Below the pieces are notes generated by a model. The model was not told the origin of the DNA and searched no databases. It saw only the letters and a list, made by a program, of their open reading frames with translations. Positions 17,681 to 26,076 of a stretch of DNA of 39,435 bases are shown here, in pieces. Position 1 is the first letter of the stretch. Every line of letters starts with the position of its first letter. The stretch is from Roseibacillus sp. Lineage in GTDB: Bacteria > Verrucomicrobiota > Verrucomicrobiia > Verrucomicrobiales > Akkermansiaceae. Where the stretch lies: contig JAAZXD010000001.1 in the NCBI GenBank assembly GCA_014240355.1, positions 1 to 39,435 of the forward strand. Reading direction: 5' to 3'. Position numbers and translations under genes: made by a program.

Positions 17681-19978
17681 TCACGGGATTGACGGATCGG
17701 AGGAGGGACCAGCAAGGAGGCGCCTGGCTTCTTCAAGGAGTCTGCCAGCGTGGTTGAATGGTTCGTGGCCGATGTCGCTCCACAGGATCCGGCCCTGCGG
17801 GCCGATGAGAAAGGTGCCGTGCATGGGGCCTTCCTCGAAGTCGTCAAAGACGTGGTAGTTCCTGAAGGCCTCAAGGCTGGGATCCGCGAGGATGGGGAAG
17901 GGGAAGGTTTTGCGGGCTTCCACCGTCTTTTCCTCGGTTTTCCCCAGTCGCAGGGTGAGGGTTTTCACGTTGTCGCTGCTGATGGCGATCATCTCGATAC
18001 CCGCCTTTCGGTAATCCGCCAGAGCGGGGCGGAATGTTTCGAGTTGGCTGAGACAGAAGGGACAGCTGACCCCGAGGAAGAAGTTCAGGAGAACCGCTCT
18101 GCCCTTGAAGTCGGCGAGGGCCACCGGGCGTCCGGTGTGATTGGGGAGGGTCCAGGCCGGAGCAGGTGGAGGAGACCACTGCGCCGGTCCCAGGCTGTCA
18201 GGATCTTCGGGAAGACTGCTCTCCTCCAGATTTCCAGGAGGCAGAGTCCAGCGCGTGGGGAGTCCAAGGGTGGTCGCGACCTTGTCGAGGGCGGGGAAAC
18301 TGCGGTGGGCCTTGTCGGCCCGCAGGACGTCCTGGCGGAAGCTGCGATCGAAGGCTCTGGTGGCCGCAACGCGGTTTCCATTCTTAAAGCTGGTGGAGCA
18401 GTAGAGGGCGGTGGCGAAGAGGCCACGGGGGTTCTGTTCGAGATGATCGCGGGCCACCTGGAGTGCGATCCCGGGCTTTTTCAGTTTTTGCCAGGCCGCG
18501 GAATGGATGCCGGCAGGGAGATGGGGCGGGGAATGAGGTCCGCCGGGATCCTCCCGACTGCTGAGGGCATGGAAGTAGGTCAATCCGTCGGCCCAGGCTC
18601 CGATCAACGAGTCATTCTCGTAGCGCCTGGCCATCTTTGCCAGGGACAGCGCAATGGATCTGGCTTCATCCGGGCGTTCAAGGGAGCAGAGAGCAAGACC
18701 GGTCCAGTAGTTGGCCTGGGCCGCTTCCTGTGGAGAGCGGGACGTGGAGGTAAACCGGGGATCATTGCGGAAGAGATGGATGACATGTTCTGATTTTCCG
18801 GCCTGCATTGCGGCCTGCGCGTGGAGACGGCGGCCGAGGAGCAGGAGATCGGATGATGTCCTGTTGATTCCTTCCACGGTCAGGCTGCGGGGCAGGCTGA
18901 GGAGAGCGTCCGCAATCTCAAGCGCTTCCTGCAGTCGGCCCATTGAAACAAGCATGTCGCCGAGGGCGGCGTAATTTGAGGAGAGATTCTCTGCCGCCGG
19001 AGGCATGAGGAGGTGCTTGCGCATCTCGCGGTGGTGGACGCGGAGGGCACACTGGGACAGGGCAATGGCCTCATGTTGCCGGCCGTCGGCCCGCCATCCT
19101 TCCGCCGCGAAGCGCCATGAATCAGCAAGACCCGGGGCGGTGCTGGCGCTGGATCTGGCGTGCGCGCGGGCCTGGGCAGGTTGTTCGCGCAGCCAGAGGA
19201 ATACGCGGTAGTGAGCGCCGGGGTGACGGGGGGAGAGAGTGGTGAGTTCGTGCGCGAGGCGGTCAACGGCCAGGTGGCTGGTGAGTTCGATGCCGGAGCG
19301 GTGGAGATCGAGGACGAGTTGGCGCAGGAGAAAGGCTTTTGCTTCCACGTCGTGGGGATAGGCAAGGGCAAGGTTCTCAAGGTCGTGAATGCGCTGTCGA
19401 TGTCGCGCGCGATTCTGCTCCCCGGTCTGATCAGGAGGTGGCGGAGCCTTGACCGGGTTGTCGCGTTTGAGGTTGTAGAAGTTGGCAAGGACATGAATCC
19501 AGAGACGTTCGCGCGGAGTGGTGGAGTTGCCGGTCCGGCGCAGCGCAGTGTGGGCAAAGAGTCGGGCCCGGCCCGGTCGCTGTTCATTGGCGACTGCGAG
19601 GCCCCAGAAGATCATGGGGTTGCGGGGATCGGAGAGGAGGGCCTGCCGGAAAGAGCGCTCGGCCTCGCCATGGGCCTGACCGTGGATCCAGGCCACTCCC
19701 TGGTTGAACCAGCGCTGGGCTTCCTTGGAGGTGGTGGTGATGGGGAAACTGACCACCCCAATGTCATCGCGGAGAACCGGGGCACGCCAGGGGCCGTGTA
19801 GAAAGGCGAGGTTGACGGTGGCCGGGGCTTCCGGGTCGACCTGTTTGAGAAGGGGAGCGAGGCAGGGGAGCTTGAAGTTGCGGTAGGTTGTGGCGTTACC
19901 ACCGGGGCTCAGGGCCAGCAGGGCCAATGCAGGAGCGATGGCCATCCTGAATCGTGAACCATGGCACCAGCAGGACAT
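17681..19978 (-). CDS. TPR protein fused to a C-terminal redoxin (AhpC/TSA-like) domain
   Basis: A 765-aa exported protein. The N-terminus (MSCWCHGSRFR, then MAIAPALALLALSPGGNA) looks like a signal peptide; an internal ATG at 19945 could be the true start. Residues about 75-600 are a helical repeat region with TPR-like pairs (for example RWFNQGVAWIHGQAHGEAER and WGLAVANEQRPGRARLF). Residues about 610-755 form a thioredoxin-fold redoxin: WTLPNHTGRPVALADFKG, then LLNFFLGVSCPFCLSQLE with a CPFC pair at 639-642, IAISSDNVKTL, and MHGTFLIGPQGRILW. CPFC resembles a thioredoxin-like CxxC, so a periplasmic thiol reductase/oxidase or peroxiredoxin role is likely, with the repeats as a docking platform. 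It precedes the DUF1800 operon on the same strand but is separated by 187 nt containing a promoter. No partner is known. Confidence 0.8.
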   Translation of the reverse strand: MSCWCHGSRFRMAIAPALALLALSPGGNATTYRNFKLPCLAPLLKQVDPEAPATVNLAFLHGPWRAPVLRDDIGVVSFPITTTSKEAQRWFNQGVAWIHGQAHGEAERSFRQALLSDPRNPMIFWGLAVANEQRPGRARLFAHTALRRTGNSTTPRERLWIHVLANFYNLKRDNPVKAPPPPDQTGEQNRARHRQRIHDLENLALAYPHDVEAKAFLLRQLVLDLHRSGIELTSHLAVDRLAHELTTLSPRHPGAHYRVFLWLREQPAQARAHARSSASTAPGLADSWRFAAEGWRADGRQHEAIALSQCALRVHHREMRKHLLMPPAAENLSSNYAALGDMLVSMGRLQEALEIADALLSLPRSLTVEGINRTSSDLLLLGRRLHAQAAMQAGKSEHVIHLFRNDPRFTSTSRSPQEAAQANYWTGLALCSLERPDEARSIALSLAKMARRYENDSLIGAWADGLTYFHALSSREDPGGPHSPPHLPAGIHSAAWQKLKKPGIALQVARDHLEQNPRGLFATALYCSTSFKNGNRVAATRAFDRSFRQDVLRADKAHRSFPALDKVATTLGLPTRWTLPPGNLEESSLPEDPDSLGPAQWSPPPAPAWTLPNHTGRPVALADFKGRAVLLNFFLGVSCPFCLSQLETFRPALADYRKAGIEMIAISSDNVKTLTLRLGKTEEKTVEARKTFPFPILADPSLEAFRNYHVFDDFEEGPMHGTFLIGPQGRILWSDIGHEPFNHAGRLLEEARRLLAGPSSDPSIP

Positions 19979-20148
19979 GGGATGAGACTACGCCCGGGGG
20001 GGGCTCTTCTCAAGGACGACTACTCCCGGTCATTCTGGCAGATCCCATGGGTGCGCCCCTTGCGGGTTCTGGGCTGGAAACAGTTGGTTCGGAAAAATGC
20101 GACCGGAAGTGTTGGTCATGCCCGCTCAATCCACCTTTTATTCATGTC

Positions 20149-21003
20149 ATGAGTGATGCCGTCCCCGAGATCAGATTCATTGCCAACCTCTGGACCCTGG
20201 TGGAGCATCCTTCCGCCGGGGACGAGTGGTCCCTGGCAGAGAAGGTGGGGGCAGTGAAAGAGGCAGGCTTTGATGGGGTCAATCATCGTGGCAGCGCGGA
20301 ACTGCACATCCTCCTGGAGCAACACGGGCTGGAGTTCTCAGGGCTTTTCGATGCCAACGATCCCTCGGAATATGCGGACTTGATTCGCACCCAGCTGGAA
20401 TGTGGATCGTCGACCATCAATGTGCAGCTCTGCGATCACGATACGCCGGTCGAGGAGGCCATCTAGAAGACCATTCTCCTGATGGAAGAGGATGAGCGGC
20501 AGAACGCCAATGTCCACCTGGAGGTTCACCGGGACACCTGCACCGAGACCCCGGAGAAGGCTTATGCCATCGCCGATGGATACCGGCAGGCCACTGGCAG
20601 AATCCTGCGCATGAACGTCGATCACTCGCATCCCGCCATCATCAAGCACCTGCGACCCGCCGACTTTGCCGGGCGACTGCTTGATCGTCCGGAACTGCTG
20701 CAGCACGGCAACCTGCTGCACTGCCGCCCCTTCAACGGGCATCACTGTCAGATCCCTGTGACTGATAGCGAAGGAGGGTTCACCCGGGAGTTCCTCGACT
20801 ATCTGCCCTTCGTGGAAGCAGCGTTTGCCTGCTGGCTGGAGGGACCGCGTCCCCACAATGTGCTCTGGGTGGTGCCCGAACTGGGTCCAGTGGCCAGTGG
20901 TTACGGGATCAGCACCTGGCCCCCGGTGTGGGAGGACTGCATCGTGGCAATGGGCGAGATGCGAAAGGCCTGGGAACGGGTGGGCGTGAACCCGGCAGGG
21001 TGA
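20149..21003 (+). pseudogene. TIM-barrel sugar phosphate isomerase/epimerase gene with in-frame TAG
   Basis: A 284-codon xylose-isomerase-like TIM-barrel gene interrupted by an amber codon at 20464-20466 (codon 106). The first part runs from the ATG at 20149 (MSDAVPEIRFIANLWTL) through AEKVGAVKEAGFDGVNHRG to TPVEEAI. After the TAG the same frame continues KTILLMEEDERQNANVHLEVHRDT. The likely metal ligands all lie after the stop: Glu in HLEVHRD, Asp/His in NVDHSHPA, His in NGHHCQIP and Glu in VVPELGP. Both halves are well conserved in character, so the break looks recent or artefactual. Reinitiation at the ATG at 20482 would yield a fragment with the ligands but without the first two barrel strands. 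It lies divergently from the TPR-redoxin gene. Confidence 0.78.
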
Positions 21004-21138
21004 CTGGCGGCCGGTGCTTTGCTCCCCGGGTCCCTGCTGCTCTTTGAAGAGATTCGAGGTCATGCAGGGAAACTTGCCAAGTCGGGAGGTGGAGGCGAAG
21101 ATCGCCCGGTGTCGACGCGTGGGGACAAGGAGGTGAGA

Positions 21139-21918
21139 GTGATCCGCATCGGGCAACCCGATGGCCAGGAGGCCGACCGGGTCGCCTTGGAGGAGCCTCT
21201 GCAGCTCGTGGTGGATGGTCATCCGGTGGCAGTGCTGATGCGCACTCCGGGAAATGATGCAGAGCTGGCAACGGGATTCCTCTGGACCGAGGGAATCATC
21301 AGTTCGCAGGGAGAGATTGCCCGGATCGATCTCGAGGCGAAGGAGAATCATGTTCTCGTCTTCCTGGCCGACGGGGTGGAAGTCGACTTTGGTCGTTTGA
21401 CGCGCCATCTCTTCAGCGCGTCCTCCTGCGGACTTTGTGGGAAGGCGACCATCGAGGCCATCACCTCCCTTCACGAACCCGTGGCCATGGGACCGGTCAT
21501 TTCCGAGTCGGCCCTGATGGAGGCGCCGAACATGATGCGGGCAGTCCAGGCAACCTTTGAGGAAACCGGCGGGTTGCACGCCTCGGCGATTTTCGACCGG
21601 CAGGGGAGGCTCCTTGTCCTGCGCGAAGACGTGGGTCGGCACAACGCGCTGGACAAGGCGCTGGGCTGGGCTCTCATGAACAGCGTCGATCTCTCGAACA
21701 GTTTTGTCCTGATGTCGGGACGTCTCTCGTTCGAGCTGATGCAGAAGGCGCTGGCAGGTCGCATTCCCGTTGTGGCAGGGATCTCGGCTCCCTCCTCCCT
21801 GGCGGTGGAGTTTGCCCGGGAAGCGAATCAAACCCTGGTGGGCTTCCTGCGCCCGCCGCGCTTCAATATTTATGCGGGTTCAGAGCGTGTAGGGGAGCAG
21901 CAGGACGGTCACGAGTAA
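21139..21918 (+). CDS. fdhD: Formate dehydrogenase accessory sulfurtransferase FdhD
   Basis: FdhD carries sulfur from the cysteine desulfurase IscS to the bis-MGD molybdenum cofactor of formate dehydrogenases in the cytoplasm. The diagnostic motif CGLCGKATIEAI, with its paired sulfur-carrying Cys residues, is present, as are TPGNDAELATGFLWTEGII, the LHASAIFD strand, EDVGRHNALDKALG and SGRLSFELMQKA. I chose the GTG at 21139 because a strong Shine-Dalgarno AAGGAGG (21127-21133) lies 5 nt upstream; the frame is open further upstream to a TTG at 21019. This gives 259 aa, normal for the family. No formate dehydrogenase gene is in the window, so its client is encoded elsewhere. The last residues are polar and non-conserved. 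Confidence 0.93.
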   Translation: MIRIGQPDGQEADRVALEEPLQLVVDGHPVAVLMRTPGNDAELATGFLWTEGIISSQGEIARIDLEAKENHVLVFLADGVEVDFGRLTRHLFSASSCGLCGKATIEAITSLHEPVAMGPVISESALMEAPNMMRAVQATFEETGGLHASAIFDRQGRLLVLREDVGRHNALDKALGWALMNSVDLSNSFVLMSGRLSFELMQKALAGRIPVVAGISAPSSLAVEFAREANQTLVGFLRPPRFNIYAGSERVGEQQDGHE

Positions 21919-22210
21919 CTGCCTCTTCCTGCTCATGGCACCCTTGATGCCGTGGTTGCCAGCTTGAAGGTTGCGTGGTCAGGTCAGGCGGTTAGGTCAG
22001 GCTGGCCGTTGCCCTGCGGTTGAGATTGTCCCCGATATACAGTCTGGGGGAGAGTTTTCATCAATCGGGGTGCGCTGGACGGGAATTTCATCCCGGCCTT
22101 GTGCCATAAGTGATTGTCCAAGTGCAGGGTGCGGGGTGCAGGGGGCCAGCGCGGCGGGATGCTGGCGGATTTCCGGTATTGCGAGCCAGGAACCGCAAAG
22201 CGATTGAAAA
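21919..22210. other. Intergenic region with three GGTCAGG copies
   Basis: About 290 bases without a credible gene between fdhD and the M1 peptidase. It contains three copies of GGTCAGG (21977-21983, 21982-21988 and 21995-22001), the last two within the 9-bp repeat AGGTCAGGC. A small inverted repeat, CGGGA/TCCCG, lies at 22080-22095. No promoter boxes of good quality were found. The region probably carries the regulatory signals for the peptidase gene. Confidence 0.35.
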
Positions 22211-24568
22211 ATGAATGTTCATCATCATGATCATCCCGTGATGAAGATGACGCTACCCATCGCCCTCACCCTGATTTGCCCCCTGTTGGCTTATGCCCAT
22301 CCGGGGGGGCACTATCAGAAGGACCCCTTCCGTCAACTTGATGAGGCCCTGCCCGATCCCAATGAGGTGCGGGCTGCCAATGGAGCACCAGGTCCGGAAT
22401 ACTGGCAGCAACGCGCGGACTACAAGATCAACGTGGTGCTCGACGACAAGAACCAGCGTCTCAAGGGGTCGGAGACGATCACCTACACCAACAATTCGCC
22501 AATGGACCTGACTTACCTCTGGGTGCAACTGGATCAGAATCGCTTCGAGCAGCAGGCCCTCGGTCACCAGGCCATGGAGGCACCTGACTTCGGAGACGTT
22601 GGTTTCCGGACCCTGCGCAACGAGTTGGCGCGTGAGGGATTTGAAGGGGGCTATCGGATCAAGTCCGTGCGCGATGAGAGCGGGAATCCACTCAGTCATT
22701 CCATTGTCGATACCATGATGCGGGTGCAGGTGCCAGTAGCGGCGGGGGCGACAGTGGGGGTGGCCATCGACTGGGAGCACAACATTGTCAATGCGAAGGC
22801 CATCCGGGCTCGGGGTGGCTACGAGTACTTCAAGGAGGATGACAACTACATTTACACCATCGCGCAGTGGTATCCCCGGGTGGCGGCCTTTACCGATGTG
22901 AACGGGTGGCAGCATAAGCAGTTCCTGGGGCGCGGGGAGTTTGCCCTCGAGTTCGGTGATTACGAAGTGGCCCTGACCGTTCCCGAGGATCACATCGTGG
23001 CGGCTACCGGGACGCTGCAGAACCCCGGGCAGGTGCTCACGGTGGCCCAGCGGGAGCGCCTGCAGCGGGCAGAGGGCGGGGATGAACCTGCCTTTATCGT
23101 GACTCCGGAGGAGGCGAGGAAGAACGAGAAGGAGAAGGCCGGGGGGAACAAGACCTGGGTTTTCCGGGCGGAGAACGTTCGCGATTTCGCCTGGGCCTCC
23201 TCCCGCAAGTTCATCTGGGATGCCGCCCACGTGAAGGTGGGCGGGAAGAAGGAGCGGGTCTGGGCCATGTCGGTCTATCCCAATGAGGGGGAACCGCTCT
23301 GGAGCAAGTATTCCACCCACTCCGTGATCCACGCCCTGCAGGTGTTTTCCAAGCACACCTTTGATTACCCCTACCCGGTGGCGATCTCCGTGCACGGACC
23401 GGTCTTCGGAATGGAGTATCCCATGATCTGCTTCAATGGGCCCCGTCCGGAGGAGGATGGCACCTACTCGCGTCGGACCAAGTATGCCCTCATTTCGGTG
23501 GTCATCCACGAGGTGGGGCACAACTGGTTTCCCATGATCGTGAATTCGGATGAGCGGCAGTGGACCTGGATGGACGAGGGGTTGACCACTTTCTGCCAGT
23601 TCCTGGCCGAGCGGGAGTGGGAGGAGAAGTATCCTTCGCGCAGGGGGATGCCCCCCAGCATCGCCAGTTACATGAAGCGCGATGACGAGATGCCCATCAT
23701 GACCAATTCAGAATCGCTCCGCTACTTCGGGAGCAACGCCTATGCCAAGCCGGCGGTGGCTCTCAACATTCTGCGGGAATCGATCCTCGGGAGGGAGAAT
23801 TTTGACTTTGCCTTCAAGGAATACGCCAACCGGTGGAAGTTCAAGCGGCCCACTCCCGCTGACTTTTTCCGCACGATGGAGGATGCCTCGGGCGTGGATC
23901 TTGACTGGTTCTGGACCGGCTGGTTCTACACCACGCACCACGTTGACCTGGGCATCAAGGGAGTGAAGCTCTACCAGTTGGATACAAGGGATCCGGACAT
24001 TGAAAAACCGAAGAAGAAGGAGAAGGAGGACAAGGAGGACGCCAAGCTCCTGACGAACAAGCGTAACACGGGAATCAAGAGATATACTGACCGCTTCCCG
24101 GATCTGCTCGATTTCTATAATGAGCATGATGAAGATGATGTGACCAGGAAGGACCGTGACGATTTTCAGGAATTTCTTGAGAAACTGGAAGATCACGAAC
24201 GAGAAGTTCTGGAGGCCAATCGCTACTTTTACCACATCAACCTGAGCAACGAAGGAGGGTTGGTCATGCCGGTGGTCCTCAGGGTGGAATACGAAGACGG
24301 AGAGGAAAAATTCATGCGCCTGCCCGCCGAACTCTGGAAGAAGAAATCGAAGGAAGTGTCCAAGCTCCTGGTTTCCAGAAAGAAGGTGGTGAGCATCGAA
24401 CTTGATCCCAATCTTGAGATTGCCGATGCCGACCGTACCAACAATGACTGGCCCGCCAAGCCGGAGGAACTCACCTTCACGCTGGACAAGGAGGAGAAGA
24501 AGAACCTGATGAAGCAATTGAAGGAAGAGAGGGAAAAGAAGGAAGAGAAGGAGCAGAAGGAAGAGTGA
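22211..24568 (+). CDS. M1 family metallopeptidase (aminopeptidase N-like), exported
   Basis: A zinc metallopeptidase of the M1/gluzincin family. HEVGH at residues 433-437 followed by Glu456 (WMDEG) gives the HExxH-(18)-E zinc site; FGMEYPMICF at about 400 corresponds to the exopeptidase G-M-E-N-type motif, with Tyr in place of Asn. The N-terminal beta-domain (KINVVLDDKNQRLKGSETITYTN) is intact. The start is the ATG at 22211; an ATG at 22241 begins the hydrophobic signal peptide (MKMTLPIALTLICPLLAYA) more directly. Length is 785 aa. The C-terminal part has two highly charged stretches, about 597-680 with KPKKKEKEDKED, and a Lys/Glu-rich tail from about 757 to the end (for example KEEREKKEEKEQKEE). 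It likely degrades peptides in the periplasm. The regulatory context is unclear; a large intergenic region precedes it. Confidence 0.88.
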   Translation: MNVHHHDHPVMKMTLPIALTLICPLLAYAHPGGHYQKDPFRQLDEALPDPNEVRAANGAPGPEYWQQRADYKINVVLDDKNQRLKGSETITYTNNSPMDLTYLWVQLDQNRFEQQALGHQAMEAPDFGDVGFRTLRNELAREGFEGGYRIKSVRDESGNPLSHSIVDTMMRVQVPVAAGATVGVAIDWEHNIVNAKAIRARGGYEYFKEDDNYIYTIAQWYPRVAAFTDVNGWQHKQFLGRGEFALEFGDYEVALTVPEDHIVAATGTLQNPGQVLTVAQRERLQRAEGGDEPAFIVTPEEARKNEKEKAGGNKTWVFRAENVRDFAWASSRKFIWDAAHVKVGGKKERVWAMSVYPNEGEPLWSKYSTHSVIHALQVFSKHTFDYPYPVAISVHGPVFGMEYPMICFNGPRPEEDGTYSRRTKYALISVVIHEVGHNWFPMIVNSDERQWTWMDEGLTTFCQFLAEREWEEKYPSRRGMPPSIASYMKRDDEMPIMTNSESLRYFGSNAYAKPAVALNILRESILGRENFDFAFKEYANRWKFKRPTPADFFRTMEDASGVDLDWFWTGWFYTTHHVDLGIKGVKLYQLDTRDPDIEKPKKKEKEDKEDAKLLTNKRNTGIKRYTDRFPDLLDFYNEHDEDDVTRKDRDDFQEFLEKLEDHEREVLEANRYFYHINLSNEGGLVMPVVLRVEYEDGEEKFMRLPAELWKKKSKEVSKLLVSRKKVVSIELDPNLEIADADRTNNDWPAKPEELTFTLDKEEKKNLMKQLKEEREKKEEKEQKEE

Positions 24569-24663
24569 GGCTTCGTTCTCCCGTTGTGCCGGATTCATGA
24601 GCGTTACCCGGTGAAGTCGGGGTTGACCCTTGAAAAGCCCGGCCACGGATTCATGCTGAGCAT

Positions 24664-25083
24664 GTGATTGCCGAAACAGGGGAATTCAGGGTGGAAACCC
24701 AGGGGAAGGGGACCTGCGAAATTACCGATGAGGTGGCGGCCATCGTGCACCGGTCGGGTGTTTCGCGGGGCACGGTGACGGTGTTCGTGAAACACACCAG
24801 CGCCAGCCTTGTGATCATGGAAAATGCCGATCCCAGTGCGCGGCGGGATCTGGAGGAATTCTTCGAACGGTTGGTGCCGGAGGACACGCCCTACTTTGTC
24901 CACACCATGGAAGGTTCCGACGACATGCCTTCTCACATCCGGATGGCCCTCACACGGACCAGCGAGGTGATCCCCGTGGTGGAGGGGCGGATGGCGTTGG
25001 GAACATGGCAGGGAATCTTCCTCTTTGAACACCGTCGCGCCCGACACACCCGTCGGATCGTGGTGAGCGTGGTGGGCCAGTGA
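24664..25083 (+). CDS. yjbQ: YjbQ/UPF0047 family protein
   Basis: A 139-aa single-domain protein of the YjbQ (UPF0047) family, often annotated as secondary thiamine-phosphate synthase because some members weakly complement thiE mutants; the true physiological role is unsettled. Conserved blocks: VFVKHTSASLVIMENADP, a D-rich DDMPSHIRMALT segment whose His with the upstream His is the likely metal or substrate site, VVEGRMALGTWQGIFLFEHR, and the terminal RRIVVSVVGQ. The start is the GTG at 24664; no other start fits better and the length is normal. It lies 95 nt after the peptidase gene and 114 nt before nadC, on the same strand. Association with nadC does not by itself indicate a shared pathway. 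Confidence 0.9.
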   Translation: MIAETGEFRVETQGKGTCEITDEVAAIVHRSGVSRGTVTVFVKHTSASLVIMENADPSARRDLEEFFERLVPEDTPYFVHTMEGSDDMPSHIRMALTRTSEVIPVVEGRMALGTWQGIFLFEHRRARHTRRIVVSVVGQ

Positions 25084-25197
25084 GAGGCAGGGGGCCGCAT
25101 TTGGGCGGGAGATGCCGGCTGATCTTCCTGACCCTTGTCTCTACAGGAAGGAAACTTGCGGGTTGCGTGAGGGAAGGTAACGGAACTAGGCTGTGGT

Positions 25198-26058
25198 GTG
25201 GACGACAGGGTCTCGCAGTTGATAGATCTGGCCTTGGCGGAGGATATCGGTCCGGGGGACGTGACATCGGAATACTTCGTGCCGGCTGATCGCGAGGGGC
25301 GGGCCTTTCTGGTAGCCAAGTCGGACGGGGTGGTGGCCGGGGTGGACCTCGGGGCTGAAGTGTTCAGGCGGATCGATGCCGGGATCGAGATCAACGTCAT
25401 GTTGCAGGACGGATCCGCCATTGCGCCGGGGGCCTATGTCATGGAGGTCGCGGGGAATGCCCGCTCGCTGCTGACCGCGGAACGCACCGTGCTCAATTTC
25501 GTGCAACGCCTCTCAGGGGTGGCCACCAAGACAGCCCTCTTTGTGGAGGCGGTCAAGGGGACGGGTGCTACCATCATTGATACCCGCAAGACCACCCCCG
25601 GCTGGCGCTCGCTGGAGAAGGCCGCGGTGGTGGCGGGGGGCGGGCAGAATCACCGCATGGGTCTCTACGACCGCGCCATGGTGAAGGATAATCACCTGGT
25701 GGTGGAAGGGGGGGTGGAGGCGTTGCGTGAGTCCGCGCTCCGTCTGAAGGAAGCGCATCCCGGGGTGGGAGTGGAGGTAGAGGCCGAGACTCTGGAACAG
25801 GTGGAGGTGTTTCTGGAGATCGAGGAAGTTGATTATCTCCTGCTCGACAACATGGAGAACGAGCAGATGAAGAAGGCGGTTGAATTGCGGGGTGATCGCG
25901 AGCGCCCTCTTATGGAGGCCAGCGGAGGAATAAACCTGGATACCGTCCGGGGCATTGCGGAAACCGGAGTGGAACTCATCTCGGTGGGAGCCCTGACTCA
26001 CTCCGCCACCGCTCTGGATCTTTCCCTCGAATTCGTTTCATCTGAAGAGCGGGGCTGA
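25198..26058 (+). CDS. nadC: Nicotinate-nucleotide pyrophosphorylase (carboxylating)
   Basis: Quinolinate phosphoribosyltransferase: it converts quinolinate and PRPP to nicotinate mononucleotide, CO2 and PPi in de novo NAD synthesis. Seen: LALAEDIGPGDVTSE at the N-terminus, ERTVLNFVQRLSGVAT at about residue 100, DTRKTTPGWRSLEKAAV with the PRPP/quinolinate-binding Arg and Lys residues, HRMGLYDRAMVKDNHL, the LLLDNM strand at about 217, and EASGGINLDTVRGIAETG with VGALTHS at the end. The start is a GTG at 25198, with GGAAGG further upstream. Length 286 aa is standard. Three further genes (birA, valS, and the HHH/zinc-ribbon gene) follow closely on the same strand, suggesting an operon. No nadA or nadB is in the window. 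Confidence 0.96.
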   Translation: MDDRVSQLIDLALAEDIGPGDVTSEYFVPADREGRAFLVAKSDGVVAGVDLGAEVFRRIDAGIEINVMLQDGSAIAPGAYVMEVAGNARSLLTAERTVLNFVQRLSGVATKTALFVEAVKGTGATIIDTRKTTPGWRSLEKAAVVAGGGQNHRMGLYDRAMVKDNHLVVEGGVEALRESALRLKEAHPGVGVEVEAETLEQVEVFLEIEEVDYLLLDNMENEQMKKAVELRGDRERPLMEASGGINLDTVRGIAETGVELISVGALTHSATALDLSLEFVSSEERG

Positions 26059-26076
26059 CCCTGGTTCCCAGGACCG

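Noticed and set aside
20338-21831. 497-codon - strand open frame opposite the isomerase and fdhD
   Set aside because: fdhD motifs on the + strand are unambiguous; the antisense frame spans two unrelated genes.
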